64,000 nt of DNA from Limonium bicolor (GCA_023374045.1 CM041783.1:94461298-94525297), one strand, 5' to 3'. Shown: positions 12,579 through 25,305, numbered from the stretch's first letter. A program made the numbers and translations. The notes: generated by a model from the letters alone, not told the origin.

Positions 12579-12614
12579 GATTACGTGGGCGTAATCCATT
12601 TTAAGGGGGGTAGA
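12579..12614 (+). promoter_or_regulatory. Internal polypurine-tract module with hairpin, element C
   Basis: A hairpin GATTACG, loop TGGG, CGTAATC (12579-12596) is followed by TTTTAAGGGGGGTAGAG. The tract copies the true 3' PPT but lies 1.2 kb before it, with no LTR start after it. D and E have the same module, so it is an ancestral feature. It may mark the end of the former pol frame, a second plus-strand priming site or a relic 3' PPT. Confidence 0.7.
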
Positions 12615-12711
12615 GCGAAAACCGCTTAGCGTATGTTTGTGTACTGAGTACATAAACTACGGTGTGCATAGCACAAAATAATTTGAGAATATGTTTTACA
12701 TAAACATTTTG

Positions 12712-12833
12712 AGATAAATCATGGTTATTGCACACAGAAGATGTGAATACCATACATATTAAGTACCTATCTAGATAAATCATGGTTATTGCACACAGAA
12801 GATGTGAATACCATACATATTAAGTACCTATCT
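12712..12833 (+). repeat. Perfect 61-bp tandem duplication
   Basis: Two adjacent copies (12712-12772 and 12773-12833) start AGATAAATCATGG and end AAGTACCTATCT. A single diverged version occurs in element D in reverse near 33835-33885, so the doubling is private to C or its sublineage. It could also be an assembly artefact. Confidence 0.85.
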
Positions 12834-13462
12834 TGTTAACTCCGGTGTGAGTACAAGTTAAGAGAATTAAGGAAGAGGATTAAGGAGACTTAAGAAATAA
12901 GAATATATGAGGTATGAGTCGATATGAGACTATGTGGGAGATAAGAATAAGATAACATTATGAGATACCATTTGACATGAGTATGAGGAAGAAGACAGTA
13001 ATGCTATGAGATATAAGATGGTGAGAAATGGTATGAGACTGATATAGAACTTAATAGGAATTTAAGTCTTGAGGTAATTACTAAGAGATGAATCGGGAAT
13101 GTTTGGATGGACCGAGTTCACACTTTGGAGATGTGTTGATTATGATTAGAAGAACTAAAAAGATAGAAAATTGGACATGAGTGAATTATTTGGATGGTTG
13201 AAAATGACGTGGGAGGTGGAACTTGATTTTCTAGGGATCAAGGGAAACCAAACACAAATTGGGGTGGAAGGATAGTTTTACACTAATGCTGATCACATCA
13301 GGGTAGGATGATTCCTGAAACTCCCTACCAGTGGTCACAATTAAATCACACTATGGATAGAGGCCTTAGGGTAAAATGAAATTGGAGCTAATTGTATTTT
13401 TAATTAGAGGAATTATTCCTCACATGACCTCGTAAAAAGGATTACCTTTTTACTGAGTCTCG

Positions 13463-13594
13463 CCCATGAAGTCGAGGACGCACGAGCCTTTGTCTTCGGA
13501 CCGGTGACATGGGGAGAGCAGCGTGTTTTGTATTCTGGCCCATGGTGACGAGGACGAATGAGCCATTGTCTACGGACCGGTGACATGGGAGAAT
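13463..13594 (+). repeat. Direct repeat of ~56 bp in the 3' untranslated part of C
   Basis: Two diverged copies (about 13463-13518 and 13539-13594, offset 76 bp) both carry CGAGGACG or a close variant, GAGCC.TTGTCT.CGGACC and GGTGACATGGG. No coding frame is evident. Confidence 0.7.
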
Positions 13595-13804
13595 GCGTTG
13601 GAAAGAAAATTATGTGAATGTTTTAATCATCAAAAGAAACAAGGAGAATTTTGAGTGCTATGCATGCTTAAACATGTTGTGTGATAGTTAAGAATAAGAA
13701 TATGGTGGATCTAAGGATTCAATGAGTTTAAGTATACATAAGTATGATCTACATGATCTAAGGAATGAGGTAAGACATGTATTCTAATAAGATAAGATGC
13801 ATGG

Positions 13805-13841
13805 GAACTTTGGGGACAAAGTTCTTTTAAGGGGGGTAGAT
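13805..13841 (+). promoter_or_regulatory. 3' polypurine tract with upstream hairpin, element C
   Basis: A hairpin GAACTTTG, loop GGGA, CAAAGTTC (13805-13824) is followed by TTTTAAGGGGGGTAGAT, which abuts the 3' LTR start at 13842. The tract is the expected plus-strand primer. Element D carries the same hairpin with a compensating pair change. Confidence 0.85.
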
Positions 13842-16800
13842 TGAAATACCCCAAACCTGAGTATGCTAAGTAAACATCAAATCACGATGTAGTAAGGCTA
13901 GAATATGCCTTAGAAAGATTGGTAGACAATTTAACCAAAGAAAACACAAAAAGTGTCTTAAGGGCAATTAGGGCAAAAATGTGCTCTAAGCTTGGAGAGA
14001 CTTGGGTGAGTTCCTAAATATCATGACAAGACTTTAGTAATATGCTAATGGACATTTTAAATCAATTAGCAAAGAAAACCAAGCTTAAAAACAAGCTTAA
14101 ACACAAAATGTGCTTTAAGACTCCTTAAAGCACCTTTTTGAGAAATTGTCTTAGAATTGAGTTTTGAGGGGCTAAATGTCCATCATTACTCTTTAATCAA
14201 CATTTGTACTAATTAGTATCACATTAGGAAGCCTAAATCAATGGGAAATCAAAAATTTCAGAAATATGTGCACTAATTAGTGAATAGTGCCAAATAGTGA
14301 CTAGTTTAAGTTTTAATCAATGTAAGCTAATTAGTTGGTCAACAAAGACCATGACTAGCCTTATTTAAGATAGGGGGCCGGTTTTCTAAGGGAGGATGAG
14401 TCACCATAAGTAGTCAAATAAGGAAGAAAAGAAGAGATAAGTAAAAGGAGTACTATTTGCTTTATTAAAGCAAATATCTTATATTAGCCCACTTTTCTTC
14501 TTCTCTCTCTTCATTTCTCTTCTTCCCATGATTTCTCCATCTCCTTCCTCCCTTCATTCACGTAGGAGCAGCACCCATGGCACCACCACCTTGCTTTGGC
14601 AACAACTTACTCATTTTAGCTCCAAATCAAAAACTAAACACATATTTCTCTTAGTTAGGCCAAGACCTATCTTTCTACCTTTTCAAATCCTTCAAAGCTC
14701 CATTTTGGTGCCAAGAGGAAACTCCATTGATGGAGGAAAATCAAGTTTGAAGAGCTCATTAGCTTCTCCATTCTCTTAAGGTAAAGGAAATGTAAGAAAA
14801 ACCATGTTTCCATCATTTCTTCTACATGGCCGAAAATTTCTACTCATGGGGCCTTGTTTTTATGCCTTGTTCTAGCTTGATTTATTCACCAAGGACTAGT
14901 GGAGGTCCTATTTCATTCAATGCCCAAGTCTACTTTGAGACTTCAAAGGTAATCATCCACTTTTATGCCTTAGAACACATTTCTAACCTAGGTTTTCATT
15001 CCTTGAGGTTAGTGTATTGTTTAGTACTCATATGAGTCATTGAATATTGGTTAGAACATTGGCAAAGGAAATTTAAGTGGTGGCCGAGATTCATGCAAGA
15101 AGAAGGTCTAAGGAGGAAGTTAAGATAAGCTTGAGAAAACAAGGTAAATTACTTACCTAATGGTGGTTTAAGGCTTAAGGAATGAGTTTTCGATGAGTTG
15201 TAATGTAGCCTAGGGCTTACATTAGGTAATGGGTTATGTTACCTAAGAAAAAGAACTTAAATAAGCTTGTGAACTTGTGACTAAGGAGCCAATGGGAATG
15301 AGTTAGTAATATAAGTTTAAGATGGATTTTAAGAGCATTATAATTACTATGAGATTGATGGGTGTATTTGCAGGTTGAAAGCTTTATATGTGGGAAATTC
15401 AGTGTTTAAGTTTAAGTCATTTAAGGGCCTAAGAGCCATGTCATTTAAGAGCCTTGGTGCTATGCAATTTAAGATTATTGCAATATAATGAGTTGTTGTG
15501 AATGAATTGGTTTGGTGGTGGGATGTGATGAGAAAGAACTTGATGTGTGTGAGATGGATGAATGAGGAAAACAATGCATTTGGGCATGATAAGATGCTAG
15601 AGAAGCTATGGCGAAATTTGAGCAGAAAACAAAGTGTTTAAGTGGTAGTGGTGAGCTAATATGCCCTAGGGTTTACTAGGGAGCATGAAAAGAAAATTGG
15701 GTGGAAATGAGTTAACTAAGGAGTTCTTGAGGTTTAGAATGACCTAGAGATGTCTAGGAGGAATTAGAGGATTGGTGAGTGTATTAAACACACCAAAATC
15801 ATGATATGAGGAATGTAAGACTTGTGCATAAGTTTTAAGGAGAAGGTGTATAATGCTTTAAGGTGATTTAGGTATGAACTAGAGAATAAAACAATGAGGA
15901 GTTTGGATAGCTTGTGCAAGTGTGATGATGTTAGTAGAGGACTAATGAGGTTTAGTTTAGATTGTAATAAGTGGACTTAGGTGATGGAAGGGCAAGGTGT
16001 GGGAGAATGTATTCAAACGTCAAGGAAAATGACTAGGAATGTAAAAGAGCGTGTGATCATGAGGAAGGTGAGTAAGTGAATAAAAGAATGTATAAGTAAG
16101 CTCAAGAGTTTAGGAGTGGTGAGTAACAAATGAAAATAAGAGAATTGTGCATGGACATGCAAGATGACCTTGGAAGGTTTAACTAGCAAGATGGAGTGCA
16201 ATGAGGTTAAGGAGGAGTTATATGGGTTGAAAAGAAACACTTGGGATAGTTAAAGTTTTAGACAGAATGTACATGTTGGAAATGTAAGGAATTATATGAC
16301 AAATGTAAGGAGTGTTTGTAAGAATTTAGTAAATGTTTGAGAAGATCTTTGGAAGTTGTTTAGGAGAGTTTGGTGGAAGTTCTAAGGTGAGTTTAAGTGC
16401 CTAAATGGTATTAGGACACATGGGGGAACTTGTGGAGAAGTTTGGAGTCAAATGGGAATTTAGAAATAAGGTTCTGGAGCCGACCGACCTTGGGACCGGA
16501 CCTGCAAGGTCGGTCGAGCTCAGTTTACACTGCCGGAGAAAGTTTCTGGAACCGACCGAACTTGGGGACCGGACTTGCAAGTTCGGTCGAGCTTGTAATT
16601 TGTGAAGGAATTGAGTCTCTGGAATCGACCGAACATGGGACCGAACTTGGCAAGTTCGGTCGGGCTTAAATATCCCACGGGGAAACTCTCGGGAATGGAC
16701 CGACCTTGGGACCGGACTTGCAAGGTCGGTCGGGGTAGAATTTTCAAGCGGTAATATGTTCTGGAATGGACCGACCTTAGGTAAGGTAGGTCGGAAGTTC

Positions 16801-18455
16801 GGTCGAGCCTAAAAATAAAAAAAAAAAAAAAAGAAATTTTGAATTCTAAGGATGGTAATAGGTAATAAGGTGTACCTTTGGTAGGGTGGTAACGATTAAG
16901 ACCCTAAGAACTCAAGGGATTACGTTAAGTTAAGTATAAACTTAAAAGTTTAAGGTTAAGTTGTAAGATTAAGTTGTAAGACTTAAGAGGTGTTAGGTGG
17001 GAATCATTAAGGGTTAAGTAAGTTAAGTAAGTTGGATTAAGTTAAGTGATTAACAACCTAAAACTGAATGAATGTTTTAGGACTTGGGAATTTGGACTCC
17101 GGAAGAGAGTAAGCAACCGAACGACCAACGGTGAACGGTACAGTTCTTCTTGTGACCTGCTTGCTAACGAGGTGTCCCTCGGCTTGTGTGCTATTTGTTT
17201 TTGTGCTCACTAAACAAGATAAAGCATGCAACCGGAATATTATATTTATTGTATTGTTGTGTGATGTTTGAAAACTAACACAACATACCGTGAGAACTTA
17301 CTAACCAACGTTTAGTAAGGAAATGAGTGAGACTAAGGAACGCTCCCTAATATGGGACTATACAAACCGAAAGAGGTTAACCAACAAACATGGTCTTGAG
17401 ACTACTACTAACTGGAACTTGAGTGAGGAAACCCAGGACCGATCTCCGGTCATGCATGCTAAGGAAAGGGGGTCGGTATCTATAGCAGATTCGACTTCCG
17501 ATTAAGGACTAGTCCTCGGACTAGTAGCCTTGGGTCGGTTGGCCGGCTTGGCTACATTGGACATCCAGTCCAAGTTAGGTGGCTTTAAGATGGCGTGGGG
17601 GGATCAAGCCTACATCCCCAACAATTTAAGAATGTTGTTTATTGCCGGTAAGTGTCCTGCTGCTGGCTAGGGTTAACCAAGCCCTACAAAAGTAAACAAC
17701 GAACTAAGGGCTAACCTGTTCCCAATGAGAGAACGGTTGGCATACATAAGGTAAGGTTAAGATAAGTTGCAACCATTCCTCTCTAAAGGATGGTTTGTAT
17801 TATTAAGACTAAGATAAGCTACATCCACTCCTTATTAAAGGGTGGTTGTTTCTAAGATTAAGATAAGATTAAGATTGAGGTGAGGTAAGGATGGACTAAG
17901 ATTAAGAGGAAACATAACTTAAGGAGTTAAATGATTAACTCTCTAATTAAGGGAACGCGTTTAAGTCGTTCATTGTGTGTGAACTTTGATTGTTCATTGT
18001 TGGTTTGTTGTTTACTGCACTTACTATTATGTTGTGCGTCTAATCAACCTCCATGCTATCGACAATTAGTCGTCGTAGCCACGTTAGCTTGGGGGCCATG
18101 AGAGGATCGTACCAGCATTCGGGCTGACCCCCTTTGGGGGCTGTTTTTACTACACAGGTGTACATCAGGTGGCGACCGTCGCGAGAGTAAGAAGAGGAAA
18201 CAAGTGTTAAGGATTAAGTGTGGCCTACGAGTTGTGCATGTACACTCATATGGCAATTGAGTTAGTAAGATGTATAGGATGTGAGAGATTGTGAGAAGAA
18301 TATGTATTTGGTTAAGGTTGTTATGTACTAATGTTCGGTATATTCTGTAGTCAGACCGTGGCAAGGTCCTGGAGTGTAAAGAATTCCGCTGTGACATGTA
18401 TATATATATGCTGCTAAGTTGCGAGACCACATTTGGATTGAGTTGGGGTGTTACA
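13842..18455 (+). repeat. Element C 3' LTR (4.6 kb)
   Basis: The second LTR starts TGAAATACCCC after the PPT and ends GGGGTGTTACA before the TSD. It is 82 bp longer than the 5' LTR; many differences are one-base indels in short runs, plus a few longer ones (for example near 6695 against 16233). It carries a second copy of the dyad array at 16480-16806. Confidence 0.92.
16480..16806 (+). repeat. Array of five imperfect dyads in the C 3' LTR
   Basis: This is the same five-unit array as at 6911-7234. The first unit is less damaged here (GACCGACCTT is complete). Arms pair as GACCGACCTT with AAGGTCGGTC, or GACCGAAC with GTTCGGTC. Confidence 0.85.
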
Positions 18456-18460
18456 ATACC
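18456..18460. repeat. Target-site duplication of element C, right copy (ATACC)
   Basis: ATACC directly follows the end of the 3' LTR (GTTACA) and matches 4331-4335. Confidence 0.9.
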
Positions 18461-21400
18461 ATCGCATCGCTTTACTGTATTTTTTTTTCTCTAACGCAGC
18501 AGACTAAGGTCGTAGTCCAATCCTGAGTATGTCGACTCGGGATCCAGTGCTAGATACGAGAGCGGCGTTAAAGAGGCCAATGCTCCGTATATATAAGTCT
18601 CAGATATTTTATATATCTTATTATCCTAATGCTACAACGTTTTACTTACGTTCCTTATATTACACATATAAGATAGCATCATTGCCGCTAGTTCGTTTTA
18701 TAATATGTTCATATATACGAACGGTACTGTTATCGCACAACAGTAATAATAACAAAGCAGCATTAATACGCAACTCAAGCATATTAATTCACACAAGAAG
18801 ACATTCAATCTTATCACAGATTTTCACATAATGTCTGAACTGAGGAAATCCTCAGAGACAATCAAGCCACATAAATAACATACCATTCACCCTGATTGTA
18901 TTACGGTGGAGTATGAATCAGCAAGATCCTATGCTCCGTGTGTCGTCTCTAACAATCTAAACAATACATAATGCTACTGATTAGCATCCCATATAACAAC
19001 ACAATTCTACGGTACCCCATACCGTCACTAACAACTCCCGGTTAACCCCCCGTTATTAACTGTCAATGTTTGTCGGGTTTTCGGTTTAACTCGAGATTGG
19101 AAAAGTGTTGTATTACACGCGTAGTCTTATCTCGTATATTAATATACCTATTGTTGGACTTTGTTATCGCATGTAACTTAATGTTTATTCGTATATCATA
19201 TAGTATGTTTCATTATTGTACGCACGATTCTATGTCATGTACTATACATCTCACCTTAGTATTTATTATTTTTTTCTAAGGTTTGTTTTTTTTTTAAATC
19301 CAATGTGGTATAATTCATATGTAAGCAATACTTTTAATTATATCAATCCTTATTATCACATGTGTACTCTTAACATTAGAATTCCATATCCAATGTTTGT
19401 AATTCTTTTTCCCTCTATCTTATATCATTTTAATTATGAAAGTACATGGTTATTGACCATGTTATATTTCCACACCATAACGTATATTCATTTATATACA
19501 TGTATTATGGGACTATTTATTATATGGTAAGTCTTATAATATATATTCATTCTTTCTAATGAATACCTCTTATATTATAAATGTTATAACTCTTATAACA
19601 TTAAAACCATATTATAAATTTCATTTAAAAATGTTAATATTTTCGAACAACACCTATGTTCTCAAATATTTACAAAATCCACCACATAATTAATATAATG
19701 TAACATTATAGTTATATAACATATATTATAACATTTATGTCATTAAAACAATTACAACACATAGTTGTAAATTGTTTTAAAATACCAAATAGCCCTTATA
19801 TTTTCGGCTTTCAATATAAACCAGAAAACTTCTATAAATTACAAATCAACCTCAATTATATTTCATTGTTACACTTATAACATATACCTTATATTATAAT
19901 CCTTAAACCTTAACATAATTATAACCTATGGTTATATTTTTTTTAAATAGCCGAACAGACCCCCTAGGTCTATTCTAATTATTTTTCCACCACATAACTT
20001 TCTATATTCACCAAATTCCCCTATTTATAACATATAGTTTTCTAATATCATCAAAACTATATATTATACATATATCTTGATAAAACCTTATATATAACTC
20101 CAAAAATTACCAAACTATACCAAAAGGTTATAAATATTATTCCTAACCTTATACTTTCTCTAAATCTCAGTTTTACCACATATGTTACCCATTTGTAACA
20201 ATATTATAAAATATCTTATATTATACTTATATAACTCATATAAACTCCAAATTTAACCAAATAAATTTCTAAAAATTCCTAATAACCTAAGGTTTGTACT
20301 AAACTCCATTTAGTACCCCAAGTTTTCGGAAATCACAATTTAGCCCCATCTCTTATAAATCTTTTACAATTTAATACTTATCTTAATATAAGGTTGTATT
20401 TTAATTTCTAAAATTCTCCAAACTTGGTCAAAGTCTCCTATATAGTCAACTTTGACTTCTAATACCAAATTGGGACCAACTCTTTCGGTAATTACCAAAC
20501 TTCACCTATATTTTTTCTATTTTTACAATTTTGACCCAAAACTTTATAAAATGTTATAATTTTTATTAAATTCATTTAAAAACCCTAAATTCCTCTAAAT
20601 TAAGCCCACGGCTTTGTATTTTACCAATAATTACGGTTTGGCCCCAAACTTAATTATATAAGCATAAATCTAACTAAATAAGCTTATAAACTTAAACTAA
20701 AATGGCCTAATGACATGGCCTTATTACAACCTTGATCTTGCAAAATAAATTACACAATAAATGTCTCAAAATATAGTATATGCTCACGGCCTCACTTAAA
20801 TTTGATTATTTTTCAACATAATGTCATAATTTGACCATTATGTTAATTAAATCTCTTAAATGACTAGCTTAATTTATCTTAGTCATTTTTCCCATTTTTA
20901 GGTCAATATTACCCTTATGGTAAACTTCACTCTCGGCACAATTTATAGATGTGCTTAAAAATCATAAAAATCATAAGTTTAAGGTGTTTATACCTTGATT
21001 TGCCCTTGTATGAACTCGGCCACTTGAAGGAAAATTCACCACATCATTTAGACATGTTTAATACACCAAAACAAGATATGGTTATACTCCAAGCTTGAGC
21101 TTAACCATAAGGAATAATTAATGTAAGATTTAAGGCAAAAATCACCTTAAAAATGCAAGGGAAGTTCAAGAGGGATTCGGCCTGTTTTAGACACACAAAA
21201 AGGTGTTAGATTCATCATATAGACATAGGAAATAGCTAGACAACAACAAGCTGCCTTGTTATTAGGTTTTACCTTGGAAAATGCCTTAAAGAAGGGTATT
21301 TCCTTTGGATCTCGGCCACCCTTGCTCCAAATGGCTAACCAACTGATTGAACATGTAAATATGAAGATTATGAGTGTATAAACTCATAAAAATCAGAGGA

Positions 21401-22549
21401 ATTAAATCGGATGAAGAGTAGAGGAGCTTAAGGTATGTTTTTACCTTAAAATGAGATTTTGAGAAACCTTAGTCTCTTAACTTGCTTCAGCCGAATTTGG
21501 TTGGTGTTCTAACCTTAAAACACTGAGAATAAGCCATAGGAGTTGATGAGCCACAAGATCTAAGCATAGATGGTGAAGAGATGAAGAAAAAGAGCTAAAA
21601 ATGACCTTAAAACATTACCTTAGGAGCTTAGGAGTTAGATCTACCTTCCCAACTCAAGAACTTCGGTTGAGAGGGTCTGGGAGAGCTGCTTCACCGATTG
21701 TAATGCAGCTAGGAGAGAGAGAATGATTGGAGATGGCCTTAATTGATTGCAAAAGACAAAATTGATTAGTTTAATGTTTGTTAATGAAAGATGACTCACC
21801 AAGGAGATAAGAGGAGACAAGAAATCGGCTAATGGAGGAGAAAGGAGAGGCTCACACGGTTTGGAGCTGGTGGAGGCAAATAATGGAGTCAAATGTGTAT
21901 TGTTTAATCAAAAGGCAAAAGTAGTCTCCTTATTTTAGTGCCTTGTGTTGGAGACTTGTCTCTTGAATGTGCAAGTGGCTAATTGAAGCCTCTCTTGCTT
22001 GTGGCTTCTGATCTCATATGGTCCAAGGGGTCAACTTTAACCTCTTGACCAATCTTAGTCAATGTTGACTCAAGCGGGCCCCCTTTTAGGGTTTTATTAA
22101 TATTTTAATATTAAATTTGTAAAAATCTATAAAATTTGGAATTAAATTCCTAATATGATATAATGTGATATAATATCATATTTAAAGGTAATTATAACCT
22201 TTAAGCCCATTAAAAACCAATTTAGTAGGCAATTTCACAAAAATGTGCTTTAAGGTGTTTTAGTGCACATTTTGTGTTGCAAGGTGCTTCTGAGCTTAGT
22301 TTTCTTTGAGAACGGTTTTATTGTGTTCCTTACTTCATTATAATACTTAGGAATCCACTTTGGATCCTATTTGAGGTCATACAATCTTTATGGTGCTTTA
22401 AAGCACATTTTTGGCTTTACCGATCTTAAGGCATGTCTTGCCTTGTTGAGATCTTTTAGATTGTTACCCAATAATATTTAGATGTTTATTAACCATCTTA
22501 GATCATTATTAGATCATTTAATTAAGTTTTAAAAGTTAGGGGTATTTCA
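18461..22549 (-). mobile_element. Gypsy element B 5' LTR, remaining part
   Basis: The interrupted LTR of B continues here. On the minus strand it begins at 22549 with TGAAATACCCC, the family start. The block is A+T-rich and its short frames (for example 18529-18831) have no recognisable product. The sequence to its right is CACTA-1, so B inserted into that transposon; the TSD partner is outside the window. The dyad array of the C, D and E LTRs is not visible at the corresponding place. Confidence 0.75.
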
Positions 22550-23125
22550 TTTTGATTCTCCAATAAGTCATATATAGTATTGATTATGTAATGTCAACGA
22601 ATTAGATTACTATACAAGTCGTCGGTGTATCTACTCGCGTCAGCTCTTCGCTGCCTTCCCTCACCGCCCACCTCTGCTACTCCCATCCGCCCTGTTATCT
22701 CCCTCTGAGTTCCACTTGCTCCTCGTCCTCCATTCACCCTCATATACGGTATACATATACCAAAAACAGGTTAGTTTTATTTTGTCAATTAACATTAATC
22801 ATTTGTCATTTATTATGATTGTTTGTGTAATTAGTTTGTTGATTAATTATACATATATAGTACAACACAATAAAATAACAAATTATATATATTATAGATA
22901 TATGTATATACATATCACCAAGTAGTACATATATATTATATATAGATGTATATATACATATAAGTCAACCTACTAAATATATATATATATTATACAGACT
23001 CGCCATGCAAGAACCATATCATTATATATCATTTCCAAAGATAGTTTAGTTATTGTTGTTTTTATATTTATCAATATATTTTTGTAGTTATTTTTTAGCT
23101 TTAACTTTCATTTGGAGTTTGTAGA
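22550..23125 (+). mobile_element. CACTA-1, 5' untranslated part
   Basis: This stretch precedes the CACTA-1 transposase frame. A pyrimidine- and CG-richer stretch around 22620-22740 resembles in position the leader of CACTA-2 (47270-47410). It is followed by A+T-rich microsatellite-like sequence (22850-23000). The 5' terminal inverted repeat is not here; it was separated by the insertion of element B. Confidence 0.5.
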
Positions 23126-25305
23126 ATGGACCGTGAATGGATGTACGGTCAGCGAGGGAATTATTTTGAATCAAAAGTGGATAATGAATTTTGCAAAACA
23201 GCTCTCGATCATCAGAAAAGGATGTCCGAGACACACATTCCCTGTCCATGTGCACAATGTGAACTTCGCAATAAGTTTCCTAACCTACATACAATCAGAT
23301 TTCATCTATCAAGACGTGGATTTATGTCGAACTATAAGATATGGTTTTTGCATGGCGAGTCATTAGAAGCTAGTAGCAGGGTGCAAACTTCCACACAACC
23401 GAACAGTGAACTAGAAATGGTTACAGACGATACTACATTACCTGATAATTCGTGTGATCTGATGAGTGACACTGATATCAACGACGACAGTGATAAGATT
23501 GAACAACTGGACTCTATGCTGCAAGATGTTGAAGATAATTTCATAGACAAGCCGGCTGAATATCAAAGATTACTTGATGCATCACGTTCCCCTTTGTTTC
23601 CCGGATGCACCAAATTTACAAAGTTGACATCTGTGCTGCATTTATTCAATCTTAAAGCAAGATTTGGCTTGAGTGATAAGAGTTTTACGGCCATACTAGA
23701 ACTATTCCACGACATGCTTCCAGATGATAACAATCTTCCTACTTCCACTTATGATGCAAAAAAGTTGATTTGTCCTATGGGTGTGGAGTACAAAAAGATA
23801 CACGCATGTCCAAACAGTTGTGTATTATACAGAGGAGAGAATAAACATTTGAATGAGTGTCCAAAATGTCATTTGTCACGCTATAAACAGAAGGATGGTC
23901 AATCATCCAATTCTAAGAAAAAAAGTCCTCCAGCAAAAGTCATTTGATATTTACCCATAATACCAAGATTCAAATGACTTTTGCAAATGTCAGAGATGCA
24001 CAAAATTTAAGATGGCACTCAGAAGGAAGAAAAATGATGATAAGCTGAGACATCCAGTTGATTAACCACAATGGAGGACAATCGATAGAAGATTTCAAGA
24101 TTTTGCAAGTGATAGTCGAAATTTGACTCGGGTTATGTACGGATGGGATGAATCCTTACGGTAGTCTAAGTAGTCAGCACAGCACTTGGCCTGTTCTATT
24201 GGTGATCTACAATCTTCCCTCGTGGCTGTGTATGAAGCGGAAATACATAATGTTATCATTGTTGATTTCTGGACCTAAACAACCAGGACATAACATCGAT
24301 GTATACCTTGCACCACTGATTGACGATTTGAATTGCTATGGAATCAGGGGACAGTGGTTTATGACAGTTACGTCAGACAAAACTTTACACTTCGTGCCAT
24401 GCTTTTTTGCACAGTGAATGACTTTCCAGCGTACGGGAACTTATCTGGATACACAGTAAAAGGCACATTTGCTTGCCCAATATGTGAGGACGACACTTGT
24501 TCTGATCGTCTACAGTTTTGTAGAAAAAACGTCTACATGTGTCATCGTAGATTATTGTCATCAGCTCACCCGTACCGTAAAAAGAGGAAGTTATTCAACG
24601 GAAAGACTGAGTCACGTGTTGCTCGTATACCTCTGAGTTCTGAAGAGATTTATCAAAAGGTGAAAGACATTGACAATGATTTCGGTGTTCCGTCCAAGTC
24701 TACCCAAAAAAACATCTGGAAAAAATGTTCAATATTTTGGGAACTTCCGTATTGGAAACATTTATCTGTTAGGCATTGTCTTGATTTCATGCATATTGTA
24801 AAAAATGTTGGTGAGGCTGTTGTTGGGACTTTGCTTAACATACCTGGGAAAACAAAAGACGGAATGAAGGTTCGAAAAGACATGCAAGCTATGGGCATAC
24901 GTGAGGAGTTGCATCCCAAGAAAGAGGCAAACGAACATTTTTACCTCCAGCATGTTACACTTTGTCTAAGAATGAGAAGAACAGCTTTTGTAAATGTCTT
25001 CATTCCCTTAAGGTTCCTACGGGTTACTCATCTAACTGGAAAAGTCTTGAGTCAATGAAGGACTTGAAGTTGATCGGGTTGAAGTCTCATGATTATCACA
25101 TTCTGATGTTGCATCTACTTCTTGTTGCCATTCGGGGTATATTGCCGAAAGATGTGTGGAATGCAATTACAAGACTATGTTTCTTTTAAATGCAGTGTGC
25201 AATAAAGTCGTGGATGTTGATACACTAGACAGTCTACAACGCGATGTTGTGTTACGATGTGTCAACTTGAAATTTATTTTCCACCCCGTTTTTTGACTTC
25301 ATGGT
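23126..25305 (+). pseudogene. CACTA-1 TNP2-like transposase, decayed and truncated
   Basis: The chosen start, MDREWMYGQRG, is typical of plant CACTA transposases. Residues 1-78 form the transposase-associated zinc-binding domain (CPCAQC, then RFHLSRRGF and IWFLHGE). The first frame continues through CPMGVEYKKIHACP and CPKCHLSRY to a TGA at 23945 where the family has Trp (before YLPIIPRF). The TNP2 core continues in shifted frames: LCTDGMNPYG (about 24139), SGPKQPGHNIDVYLAP, NDFPAYGNLSGYTVKG and HCLDFMHIVKNV. In that last motif CACTA-2 has HVEKNV, so a conserved Glu is Val here. The DUF4218 region has just begun (CVNLKFIFHP) when an Athila-like LTR interrupts the gene at 25306. Several frameshifts and stops make it inactive. 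Confidence 0.9.

Larger units (their letters stand above)
8868..13841 (+). mobile_element. Element C internal region, decayed gag-pol
   Basis: The region has no long open frame on either strand, yet it aligns by eye with the internal regions of D (reverse) and E: the PBS leader, an early ATGGGTCG...CAGTCG start-like motif near 9229, the hairpin at 9786 and a PPT-like module at 12579. A segment near 12260-12420 corresponds to the decayed integrase-like stretch of E (63289 on) and D (about 34460 to 34385). About 1.2 kb of non-coding sequence separates the internal PPT-like module from the true 3' PPT. Confidence 0.6.
4336..18455 (+). mobile_element. Complete long-LTR Gypsy retrotransposon, element C
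   Basis: This is a structurally complete 14.1 kb element: 5' LTR 4336-8867, PBS 8874-8885, internal region 8868-13841, PPT just before 13842, 3' LTR 13842-18455, and a 5-bp TSD (ATACC). The 4.5-4.6 kb LTRs make up nearly two thirds of it. The internal region is only ~5.0 kb and has no long open frame, so the copy cannot encode its own gag-pol. The two LTRs match closely through most of their length, differing mainly by short indels, which points to a fairly recent insertion. LTR ends, PBS and PPT fit a Tekay/Del-like Gypsy lineage or a LARD-like non-autonomous derivative; the lineage is an inference. Confidence 0.92.

Noticed and set aside
19070..19530. Hydrophobic open frames at 19070-19279 and 19216-19530
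   Set aside because: They lie in the A+T-rich LTR of element B; T-rich DNA gives Phe/Ile/Tyr-rich frames without meaning.
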